Source: Coriobacteriaceae bacterium
Lineage (GTDB): Bacteria; Actinomycetota; Coriobacteriia; Coriobacteriales; Eggerthellaceae
NCBI GenBank assembly: GCA_004555335.1
Contig: SFII01000086.1
Location: 1 to 5,856, forward strand
Length of the DNA stretch: 5,856 nucleotides
Reading direction: 5' to 3'
Part shown: positions 1-5,856 of the stretch, piece after piece
How positions within the stretch are numbered: position 1 is the stretch's first letter
Layout of the letters: each line of letters starts with the position of its first letter
Translations under genes and position numbers: made by a program
The notes under the pieces: model-generated
What the model was told of the DNA's origin: nothing
Databases searched by the model: none
Seen by the model: the letters and a program-made list of their open reading frames with translations, nothing else

Positions 1-1244
1 AAAGCCTGGAGCCTGTTATCGAGGCTCACCCCGAATACCAGCAGGCAAGCCTGCTCGAGCGCATCGTCGAGCCCGAGCGCATCATCACCTTCCGTGTCCC
101 CTGGGTCGACGACAATGGCAAGGTCCAGGTCAACCGCGCCTTCCGCGTCCAGTACAACAGCGCCATCGGACCCTACAAGGGCGGCCTGCGCCTCCATCCT
201 TCCGTTAACCTGTCCATCCTGAAGTTCCTGGGCTTCGAGCAGATCTTCAAGAACAGCCTGACCACCCTGCCCATGGGCGGCGGCAAGGGCGGCTGCGACT
301 TCGACCCCAAGGGCAAGTCCGACATGGAAGTCATGCGCTTCTGCCAGAGCTTCATGACCGAGCTGTGCAGGCACATCGGCGCTGACACCGACGTTCCCGC
401 CGGCGACATCGGCACCGGTGCCCGCGAGGTTGCCTACATGTTCGGCCAGTACAAGCGCCTGCGCAACGAATGGACCGGCGTCCTGACCGGCAAGGGCCTG
501 ACCTTCGGCGGCTCCCTGGCCCGTACCGAGGCTACCGGCTATGGCCTGGTCTACCTGGTCCAGGAGCACCTGAAGTGCATCGGCGACTCCTTCGAGGGCA
601 AGACCGTCTGCGTATCCGGCGCCGGCAACGTTGCAATCTACGCCATCCAGAAGGCCCAGCAGCTGGGCGCCAAGGTCGTGACCTGCTCCGACTCCACCGG
701 TTGGATCTACGATCCCGAAGGCATCGACGTTGCCCTGCTGAAGCAGATCAAGGAAGTCGAACGTGCCCGCCTGACCGAGTACGCAGCACGCCGCGAAAGC
801 GCCGTATACAACGAGGGCCGTGGCGTTTGGGTTACCAAGTGCGACATCGCGCTCCCCTGCGCAACCCAGAACGAGCTGCTCATCGATGACGCCAAGAACC
901 TGGTTGCCAACGGCTGCAAGATCGTTGCCGAAGGCGCGAACATGCCCACCACCCTGGATGCAACCAAGTACCTGCAGGAAAACAAGGTGGACTTCTTCCC
1001 CGGCAAGGCGGCAAACGCAGGCGGCGTTGCAACCTCCGGCCTGGAAATGTCCCAGAACTCCGAGCGCCTGTCCTGGACCTTCGAAGAAGTTGACGCCAAG
1101 CTCAACGGCATCATGGTCAACATCTACCACTCCATCGACGACGCTGCGCGCGAGTACGGCCAGGAAGGCAACTATGTTGCCGGTGCTAACATCGCCGGCT
1201 TCCTGAAGGTTGCCGAAGCCATGATGGCACAGGGTATCGTCTAA
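1..1244 (+). CDS. gdhA: Glutamate dehydrogenase, hexameric, probably NADP-dependent (5' partial)
   Basis: Catalyses reversible reductive amination of 2-oxoglutarate with ammonium to L-glutamate in the cytoplasm, linking nitrogen assimilation to the TCA cycle. The frame is open from base 3, giving 413 visible residues before TAA at 1242-1244. By memory alignment to E. coli GdhA (447 aa), about 34 N-terminal residues lie outside the window, so the start, RBS and promoter are not seen. Visible family landmarks are SLLERIVEPER, the substrate-site lysines in GPYKGG (Lys at 177-179) and LKFLGFEQ (Lys at 222-224), PMGGGKGG with the catalytic lysine at 285-287, and DTDVPAGDIG with the catalytic Asp at 405-407. 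The Rossmann dinucleotide motif SGAGNVA and the following SDSTG resemble the NADP-type E. coli enzyme; cofactor choice is inferred. GKAANAGGVATSGLEM and GANIAGF near the end are conserved. All 23 visible lysines are AAG, and Thr is mostly ACC, suggesting high expression. No frameshift or missing key residue is seen. Confidence 0.97.
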   Translation, partial: SLEPVIEAHPEYQQASLLERIVEPERIITFRVPWVDDNGKVQVNRAFRVQYNSAIGPYKGGLRLHPSVNLSILKFLGFEQIFKNSLTTLPMGGGKGGCDFDPKGKSDMEVMRFCQSFMTELCRHIGADTDVPAGDIGTGAREVAYMFGQYKRLRNEWTGVLTGKGLTFGGSLARTEATGYGLVYLVQEHLKCIGDSFEGKTVCVSGAGNVAIYAIQKAQQLGAKVVTCSDSTGWIYDPEGIDVALLKQIKEVERARLTEYAARRESAVYNEGRGVWVTKCDIALPCATQNELLIDDAKNLVANGCKIVAEGANMPTTLDATKYLQENKVDFFPGKAANAGGVATSGLEMSQNSERLSWTFEEVDAKLNGIMVNIYHSIDDAAREYGQEGNYVAGANIAGFLKVAEAMMAQGIV

Positions 1245-1272
1245 GAACCCACTGCAAGAGATTGCGATCATC

Positions 1273-1305
1273 AGCTCCCCGCATTGAGGTGCGGGGAGCT
1301 TTTTT
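1273..1305 (+). terminator. Rho-independent terminator of gdhA
   Basis: A perfect 11-base-pair GC-rich stem (AGCTCCCCGCA paired with TGCGGGGAGCT) closes a six-base loop TTGAGG and runs directly into six T residues (1300-1305). It starts 28 bases after the gdhA stop codon, the expected place for an intrinsic terminator of that transcript. The minus-strand side lacks a T tract, so it should act in one direction only and would not efficiently stop transcription of the convergent gene. Confidence 0.95.
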
Positions 1306-1569
1306 CATGTTGGATCGGATTGTTTCGGATCGGGTTGTTTCCGGGCTTGGACTATTCGCGTCTGAAAGCCCACCAGGCAAGCGCGATGGGCAGGCGGAGT
1401 GGGGTGATGGGCTGGTATGGGCAAACCCGCATTGCACTACCCGATGGAAGGTTGGCCGCAATCAGCCAGCAACACGTTTTTGCAGCCAATTCATGATCGC
1501 ACCGAAGCGAGTCGATAGGCATATGGGATTCGGCCCCATAGTTTGGCTGGAACCGATAGCGCAAGCCGA
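1306..1569. other. Convergent intergenic spacer without a supported gene
   Basis: About 264 bases separate the gdhA terminator from the stop codon of the convergent minus-strand gene. I see a 15-base tandem repeat at its left end and a short 6-bp inverted repeat (1522-1527 with 1535-1540) without a T tract. I find no tRNA, no credible coding frame and no clear minus-strand terminator for the gene ending at 1570. Short open frames here overlap the gdhA terminator or resemble no known protein. Confidence 0.6.
1312..1341. repeat. 15-base tandem duplication
   Basis: Two adjacent copies, GGATCGGATTGTTTC (1312-1326) and GGATCGGGTTGTTTC (1327-1341), match at 14 of 15 positions. They lie six bases after the T tract of the gdhA terminator. 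No function is evident; a slippage duplication in a non-coding spacer is the simplest reading. An operator for some regulator is possible, but nothing nearby starts a gene. Confidence 0.7.
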
Positions 1570-2463
1570 TTAACCTTCCTCGGAGGGTTCAGGGTCCTCG
1601 GAATCTTCGGACTGGACGATCTTCGGAGTTGTGGAGTGCACCTTCGAAGAAACCACACCATCAGGGGAAATCAAGATGGCGCCGACTTTTCCGATTTCAG
1701 GGGCTCCAAAATACACCGTGCGGCTCGGTGAGACCTCGCTCGGAAGCCCTGCATCGGGGCCGATAGCCAGAACCGCACCGATGCGGGAAGAATCAAGCTC
1801 GATGAAATCGGGATCATCGGTGAGGCACAAGAGGAAGTCGATATCGTGCTGGGAGAAATATTCCACACGCTCGATCAACTGGATAAGGGAACTACCCTCT
1901 GCCATATAGAAAACACCGATACGCTTGCCATCCACCAGGTAGATATCATCACCCTCATACCGCGAGGGGTCGGTAATATCCACCGTGAGAACCGCCGCAT
2001 CTTTGCTTCGATAGCTATCCTCAACGGACTCGACCGAAACGTATTCGTCCTGTCCAACCGAATCCTCCACTGCGGAAGAACTGGAAGCATCCCCGTCCCC
2101 ATCGGAGGATCCTGCCGGCATATCCACGTCAACAGGATCGCTTCCGGTGCTTTCGGTGGCGGATGCATCCATTTGCGTTTCGTCTTGCAGCGACCCCCCG
2201 TCAGCAGAGGGCTCATCCGAGTCACCACCGAGAAGCGTGGGCAATGCCTCATCAGTATCTTCCTGCTTTTCGGTAGGCTCCTGGTTTCCCGCATACACGA
2301 AAACGGTATAGCCCTCCATCGCCCCACGATGCTCGTCGATAGTGCGAGCTGCAAGATTCCACGAATGGGCGATCACGATATACGTGATGACGGCAACGAA
2401 GAAAAATACAACCGCAATCGAGAATGCGATGAGGGCGATTTTTTCACGGGATGACTGGTTCAT
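1570..2463 (-). CDS. Signal-anchored membrane protein of unknown function with acidic linker and extracytoplasmic domain
   Basis: 297 residues, ATG at 2463-2461, stop TAA at 1572-1570. I do not recognise a named family. Residues 9-33 form one strongly hydrophobic segment after a short basic N-terminus (Arg6, Lys8), predicting a single-pass anchor with the C-terminus outside. Residues 36-60 are a conserved-looking juxtamembrane patch (GYTVFVYAGN). Residues 62-152 are a low-complexity linker rich in Asp, Glu, Ser and Gly. Residues 155-280 look like a compact alpha/beta domain with alternating hydrophobic strands (AAVLTVDITD, RIGVFYM, IDFLLCLTDD, IGAVLAIGPD, RTVYFGAPEIGKVGAILIS). That strand order loosely resembles the C-terminal half of 5'-nucleotidase/CapA-type metallophosphoesterases, but the metal-binding His and Asp motifs are absent. 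The tail (281-297) is again acidic. It lies 32 bases downstream of uvrA on the same strand and could be read through from it, but it also has its own possible promoter. The coding call is firm; function is unknown. Confidence 0.85.
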   Translation of the reverse strand: MNQSSREKIALIAFSIAVVFFFVAVITYIVIAHSWNLAARTIDEHRGAMEGYTVFVYAGNQEPTEKQEDTDEALPTLLGGDSDEPSADGGSLQDETQMDASATESTGSDPVDVDMPAGSSDGDGDASSSSAVEDSVGQDEYVSVESVEDSYRSKDAAVLTVDITDPSRYEGDDIYLVDGKRIGVFYMAEGSSLIQLIERVEYFSQHDIDFLLCLTDDPDFIELDSSRIGAVLAIGPDAGLPSEVSPSRTVYFGAPEIGKVGAILISPDGVVSSKVHSTTPKIVQSEDSEDPEPSEEG

Positions 2464-2471
2464 GGCCCATG

Positions 2472-2477
2472 ATTATA
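2472..2477 (-). promoter_or_regulatory. Possible -10 box (TATAAT) giving a near-leaderless transcript
   Basis: On the minus strand a perfect TATAAT ends eight bases before the ATG of the membrane-protein gene. A start site at normal distance would fall near 2465-2466, leaving a leader of only a few bases or none. No Shine-Dalgarno sequence lies at useful spacing before this ATG, which fits leaderless translation, common in Actinomycetota. No good -35 box is seen at 16-18 bases, which weakens the call. Confidence 0.45.
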
Positions 2478-2495
2478 CCCTTGCGCGATATGCAG

Positions 2496-5400
2496 CTAGG
2501 CAAGCAAGGGGCGGATAAACCTTCCTGTGTGGCTTTCTTCACATTGTGCGACTTCCTCGGGAGTGCCCTGAACGACGATCGTGCCACCGCGATGTCCGCC
2601 TTCGGGACCCAGGTCGACCACATAATCGGCGCACTTGATCATATCGAGGTTGTGTTCGATCACGATAACGGTGTTACCCGCATCGACCAAGCGCTGGAGC
2701 ACTTCGAGCAGCTGCCGGACGTCATCGAAATGCAGGCCGGTGGTAGGCTCGTCCAGGATGTACACCGTGCGGCCCGTCTGCCTGCGCTGCAATTCGCTCG
2801 CAAGCTTGACACGCTGCGCCTCGCCGCCAGAAAGCGTGGTCGCAGGCTGGCCGAGGCGGATATAACCCAAACCGACGTCGTGAAGGGTCTGGAGCTTGCG
2901 CTTCAGGCTGGGGATGTTCTGGAAGAAGTCCAAGGCATCGTCGACGGTCATTTCGAGCAGATCGTGCACATTCTTGCCTCGATAGGTCACCTGCAAGGTC
3001 TCGCGATTGTAGCGCTTGCCCGCGCATACCTCGCAAGGAACATAGATGTCGGGAAGGAAGTGCATTTCGATCTTCTTCTGGCCATCGCCCTTGCAAGCCT
3101 CGCAACGACCACCTGATACGTTGAAGCTGAACCTGCCCGGTCCATACCCGCGCGCCTTGCTTTCCTGGGTAGACGACATCAGCTGCCGGATGTCGTCCCA
3201 CAAACCAACATAGGTTGCAGGATTTGACCTGGGGGTACGCCCGATAGGCGCCTGATCGATATCGACGATCTTGTCGAGTCCCTCCAGACCTGAGAGCTTC
3301 CTGTATTCTCCGCTGCGCCTGCGGGCCTTGTTCAGCCGATTCGCCAACAAGGGAGCGAGCGTGTCGGTGATAAGGGAGCTTTTGCCGGAACCCGATACAC
3401 CGGTAATGAGCGTAAGCGTGCCGATGGGGATTTCAAGAGTGACGTTCTTGAGGTTGTTTTCCCTTGCTCCCGTGAGCTTGATGCAACCGCGGCCGGGCTT
3501 CCTGCGCTCTCTGGGAACGGGGATGCACTTGCGCCCGTTCAGGTAGTCGGCAGTCAGGGACCCTTCCATGCCCATGAGCTCTTCGGGCGTTCCCGCAGCA
3601 ACCACACGTCCGCCATGTTCGCCGGCTCCAGGGCCCATATCGATTACGTAGTCGGCATGGCGGATGGTATCTTCGTCATGTTCGACGACCAAGACCGAGT
3701 TGCCCAAGTCACGCAGATGCTCAAGCGTTTTGATAAGGCGTTCGTTATCGCGCTGATGGAGCCCGATAGATGGTTCATCGAGAATATAGAGCACGCCCAT
3801 CAAGCCGGCACCGATCTGGGTTGCCAAGCGGATACGCTGCGCCTCGCCGCCAGAAAGCGTGGCAGTCGCACGTTCGAGCGTGAGATAGTCCAAACCCACG
3901 TCGACCAGGAACTGCAAACGCGCCATGATTTCCTTGACGATAGGGCCCGCGATGCTTGCCGCCGCGCCTGAGAATTCGAGCCCCTTGAAGAAATCACGGC
4001 AATCGAGGGCGCTCATCTGGCACACCTCATGGATACCCTTGCCCCCGACGGTCACTGCGAGGATTTCGGGCTTGAGCCTATGCCCCCCGCAACTCGCACA
4101 CGGAGTGACGGCGAAATACTGCTGGTATTTCTCACGCTGCTTGTCGCTGCTTGCTTCCATATAGCGATGCTTGACCGCTTCGATGATGCCTTCCCAGTCG
4201 ACATACCAATAGGTATTCCTTCCGTCGACGGTCACATAGTCCACCCGGACCTTTTCGTTGGGGATGCCGTAGAGCAACGCGCGCTGCGCTTTCGCATCGA
4301 ATTCTTCCCATGGGGTATTCTCGTCATAGCCCAGATGCTCGGCGACCGCACGGAGCACCTGCGGATAGTAGTTTCCTGTGGTGAAGGGGGCAACCGCTCC
4401 CTGCGCCAGGGAAAGGGACCTATCCGGAACGATAAGGCTCGCGTTCGCTTCCTCCTTCGTTCCAATGCCAAGGCAATCGGGGCATGCTCCATAAGGGGCG
4501 TTGAAACTGAAATCGCGTGGCTGGAGCTCGTCGATGGAATGACCATGCTCGGGACATGCCAGGGCCAGGCTGAACAGATGCTCCTGGGGATCGGAATCCG
4601 GGGGAAGCGTCTGGATGAGCACCTTGCCTTCCGCTAATTTAGTCGCGATCTCCACCGCTTCCGCCACGCGGGCGCACGAGCCTTCCTTCAATACAACGCG
4701 GTCGACCACCACTTCGATGGTGTGCTTGAACTTCTTGTTCAAGGTGATGGGATCGCCGCCGAGCTTCACTACTTCCCCATCGATGCGGACGCGGCTGAAG
4801 CCTTCCTTCTGTATGTCGGCAAGCAACTTGGTGAATTCGCCCTTACGGCCCACCACCATAGGCGCCATGACCAGCGCTTTCAGGTTGTCGCCCAAGGACA
4901 TGATCTCGTCAGTAACCTGATCGGTTGTCTGGGCCTTGATTTCCCTCCCGCATTCCGGGCAATGGGGAACGCCCACACGGGCGAAGAGGAGTCGCAGGTA
5001 GTCGTAGATTTCGGTTACCGTTCCGACCGTGGAACGGGGATTCTTGCTCGTTGTCTTCTGGTCGATGGAAACCGCCGGGGACAATCCGTCGATTTGGTCG
5101 ATATCGGGCTTGCTCATCTGGCCGAGGAACATACGCGCGTAGCTGGAGAGGCTTTCGACATATCTGCGTTGGCCTTCGGCATAGATGGTATCGAATGCAA
5201 GCGAGGACTTTCCAGAACCGGAAAGACCCGTGATGACCACCAGCTTGTCACGGGGAATGGCGATATCTACGTTCTTCAGGTTATGCTCGCCGGGAATGTA
5301 AATCTCGTCCGCGCCGCAAATCTGCTGGAAGGAATCCGGCGTACCGAACACCACCATGCCGTCGCGGACAAACGCGCCATATGGCACGGGATTGCGCGAC

Positions 5401-5855
5401 GAGAACCAAACTACCTTGCACGCCGCACGGTTCGCCATATCGCGGGTCACCGGGTCGTCGTAGTTGAGAATCACGAAATCGTCCGCGCCGCTGTTCTCAA
5501 AAATGCGCTCCTTGAGCTGGATATAGCGCTCCATCGTGTGATGGCGGTCCATATGATCCTCGGAGATATTCAGCACGGCGGAAATGGCCGGATGGAACTC
5601 GCTGGAGGTCTCCATCATGAAGGAGGAAATCTCGCAGACCGTCACGTCACCCGGACGCATCTCCGGCACCGCGCCGGAATAGGGCGTGCCGATGTTGCCG
5701 ACAACATAGGTCTTCCGGCCGGCATTTTTGAAGATCTCGCCCAGCAGCGTGACCGTGGTCGTCTTTCCATTGGTGCCGGTCACCGCCAGCAGCAGGCCTG
5801 TGGATTCGCGGTAGGCATATTCGATCTCGCCGATCACCTCCACGCCCAGCGCCTT
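2496..5855 (-). CDS. uvrA: Excinuclease ABC subunit UvrA, reading frame fused at its N-terminus to a MurD fragment
   Basis: UvrA is the ATP-dependent damage-recognition subunit of nucleotide excision repair; a dimer loads UvrB at lesions. The frame stays open from the window edge (5855) to TAG at 2498-2496; residues are numbered from a GTG at 5843. UvrA homology starts near residue 186-191 and covers 925 residues, so nearly all of the usual ~940 is present; only about 10-15 N-terminal residues are replaced. Module 1 has Walker A GLSGSGKS (206-213), signature LSGGEAQR (663-670) and Walker B YILDEPSIGLH (686-696). Module 2 has GVSGSGKS (815-822), LSGGEAQR (1004-1011) and YILDEPTTGLH (1028-1038). 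Zinc ligands are Cys430/His433/Cys454/Cys457 and Cys914/917/937/940. GRTPRSNPATY and EMHFLPDIYVPC are classic UvrA. No internal start keeps Walker A 1 with its leading strand, so the native start is missing, not merely misplaced. UvrA identity is certain; the N-terminal 185 residues are MurD and probably do not belong to it. Confidence 0.93.
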   Translation of the reverse strand, partial: KALGVEVIGEIEYAYRESTGLLLAVTGTNGKTTTVTLLGEIFKNAGRKTYVVGNIGTPYSGAVPEMRPGDVTVCEISSFMMETSSEFHPAISAVLNISEDHMDRHHTMERYIQLKERIFENSGADDFVILNYDDPVTRDMANRAACKVVWFSSRNPVPYGAFVRDGMVVFGTPDSFQQICGADEIYIPGEHNLKNVDIAIPRDKLVVITGLSGSGKSSLAFDTIYAEGQRRYVESLSSYARMFLGQMSKPDIDQIDGLSPAVSIDQKTTSKNPRSTVGTVTEIYDYLRLLFARVGVPHCPECGREIKAQTTDQVTDEIMSLGDNLKALVMAPMVVGRKGEFTKLLADIQKEGFSRVRIDGEVVKLGGDPITLNKKFKHTIEVVVDRVVLKEGSCARVAEAVEIATKLAEGKVLIQTLPPDSDPQEHLFSLALACPEHGHSIDELQPRDFSFNAPYGACPDCLGIGTKEEANASLIVPDRSLSLAQGAVAPFTTGNYYPQVLRAVAEHLGYDENTPWEEFDAKAQRALLYGIPNEKVRVDYVTVDGRNTYWYVDWEGIIEAVKHRYMEASSDKQREKYQQYFAVTPCASCGGHRLKPEILAVTVGGKGIHEVCQMSALDCRDFFKGLEFSGAAASIAGPIVKEIMARLQFLVDVGLDYLTLERATATLSGGEAQRIRLATQIGAGLMGVLYILDEPSIGLHQRDNERLIKTLEHLRDLGNSVLVVEHDEDTIRHADYVIDMGPGAGEHGGRVVAAGTPEELMGMEGSLTADYLNGRKCIPVPRERRKPGRGCIKLTGARENNLKNVTLEIPIGTLTLITGVSGSGKSSLITDTLAPLLANRLNKARRRSGEYRKLSGLEGLDKIVDIDQAPIGRTPRSNPATYVGLWDDIRQLMSSTQESKARGYGPGRFSFNVSGGRCEACKGDGQKKIEMHFLPDIYVPCEVCAGKRYNRETLQVTYRGKNVHDLLEMTVDDALDFFQNIPSLKRKLQTLHDVGLGYIRLGQPATTLSGGEAQRVKLASELQRRQTGRTVYILDEPTTGLHFDDVRQLLEVLQRLVDAGNTVIVIEHNLDMIKCADYVVDLGPEGGHRGGTIVVQGTPEEVAQCEESHTGRFIRPLLA
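2811..2839 (-). repeat. 29-base direct repeat, copy in UvrA module 2
   Basis: An exact 29-base match to 3834-3862. It encodes the ABC signature TLSGGEAQR of the second ATPase module with the same nine codons as the first module. The copies are 1023 bases apart, a multiple of three, so recombination between them would delete 341 codons in frame and merge the two modules. Confidence 0.85.
3834..3862 (-). repeat. 29-base direct repeat, copy in UvrA module 1
   Basis: Partner of the repeat at 2811-2839, encoding TLSGGEAQR of the first ATPase module. The flanking bases differ quickly on both sides, so the identity is confined to the signature motif itself. Confidence 0.85.
5268..5294 (-). other. 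murD/uvrA junction within a shared HNLKN-type motif
   Basis: Upstream the protein reads as MurD (EIYIPGEHN); downstream it reads as UvrA (HNLKNVDIAIPRDK). Both families carry a similar word here: HNxxN at the MurD central/C-terminal domain border, and HNLKN near residue 12 of UvrA. The UvrA-specific GAR residues before it are missing. The crossover therefore lies within roughly 5270-5290, at a place where two unrelated genes can share a run of bases. The exact base cannot be set from this sequence alone. Confidence 0.8.
5289..5855 (-). other. murD: MurD (UDP-N-acetylmuramoyl-L-alanine:D-glutamate ligase) central domain, fragment lacking both ends
   Basis: MurD adds D-glutamate to UDP-MurNAc-L-Ala with ATP in the cytoplasmic stage of peptidoglycan synthesis. 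This stretch encodes the Mur-ligase central ATPase domain. It shows the P-loop TGTNGKTTT (residues 22-30 from the GTG at 5843), GNIGTPY, EISSFMMET (matching ELSSFQLE of other MurDs), NISEDHMDRH with the metal-site His97, the YIQLKERIF lysine (Lys111) that is carbamylated in the family, and NYDDP. It ends at IPGEHNL, where MurD normally continues (HNxxN, then AAA) into its C-terminal ligand domain; that domain is absent because the frame switches to UvrA. The N-terminal Rossmann domain, about 90 residues, would lie beyond the right edge; the frame is still open there. No stop separates it from UvrA. Glutamate is GAG in 13 of 15 codons, unlike the neighbouring UvrA. As placed it could not be a working ligase. 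Confidence 0.88.
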
Positions 5856-5856
5856 C

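Noticed and set aside
1522..1540. Inverted repeat TATGGG...CCCATA, possible minus-strand terminator
   Set aside because: The stem is only six base pairs with a seven-base loop, and no T tract follows on the minus strand.
1262..1573. Plus-strand open frame of 103 codons in the spacer after gdhA
   Set aside because: It begins before and runs through the gdhA terminator hairpin, includes the tandem repeat and has no protein-like motif pattern.
2451..3116. Plus-strand open frame of 221 codons opposite the uvrA 3' end
   Set aside because: It is antisense to the highly conserved second ATPase module of UvrA and has no recognisable motif; it reflects the codon pattern of uvrA.
4029..4637. Plus-strand open frame of 202 codons opposite uvrA
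   Set aside because: Antisense to conserved UvrA coding sequence, with no family motifs and no plausible ribosome binding site noticed.
5841..5843. GTG as the true start of the fused protein
   Set aside because: The frame stays open and MurD-like (KALGVEVIGEIE) to the window edge, and MurD should have about 90 more residues upstream; this GTG is internal.
2496..5855. Reading the whole frame as a novel two-domain cell-wall/DNA-repair enzyme
   Set aside because: MurD lacks its C-terminal domain, UvrA lacks its own first residues, the join lies in a shared word and codon use changes at the join; all favour a chimera over an evolved fusion.

Overview
This short window holds three coding blocks. 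A hexameric-type glutamate dehydrogenase (gdhA, 5' end cut off) is on the plus strand. A small membrane-anchored protein of unknown function and the DNA-repair ATPase gene uvrA are on the minus strand. At the right edge the uvrA reading frame runs without a stop into about 190 codons of a different gene, murD (peptidoglycan synthesis). Both window edges cut through genes.

Organism (inference): the DNA is fairly GC-rich. Three features resemble gut Actinomycetota of the class Coriobacteriia, such as Eggerthellaceae: the UvrA sequence, the signal-anchored acidic small protein and the biosynthetic-type GdhA. The murD segment looks more like a Bacillota (clostridial/oscillospiral) MurD and uses glutamate codons differently from the adjoining uvrA. 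I therefore suspect the right end comes from another genome.

Layout: gdhA occupies 1-1244 and ends in a strong rho-independent terminator (1273-1305). A gene-free spacer of about 264 bases (1306-1569) contains a 15-base tandem repeat and little else I can interpret. The unknown membrane protein (1570-2463, minus) converges on gdhA. It lies 32 bases downstream of the uvrA stop, and that gap holds a perfect TATAAT so close to the ATG that the message may be leaderless. The uvrA part runs from about 5288 down to 2496 and contains both ABC ATPase modules and both main zinc modules. The murD part fills about 5270-5855.

How the genes relate: GdhA assimilates ammonium into glutamate, UvrA recognises DNA damage with UvrB, and the small protein probably displays a domain outside the membrane. 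I see no pathway linking them. The most notable observation is the murD/uvrA junction. It falls exactly where both families carry a similar His-Asn-x-x-Asn stretch. A chimeric join between two genomes at a short shared word is the likeliest explanation. A real recombinational fusion is less likely but testable. I see no convincing new biological system.
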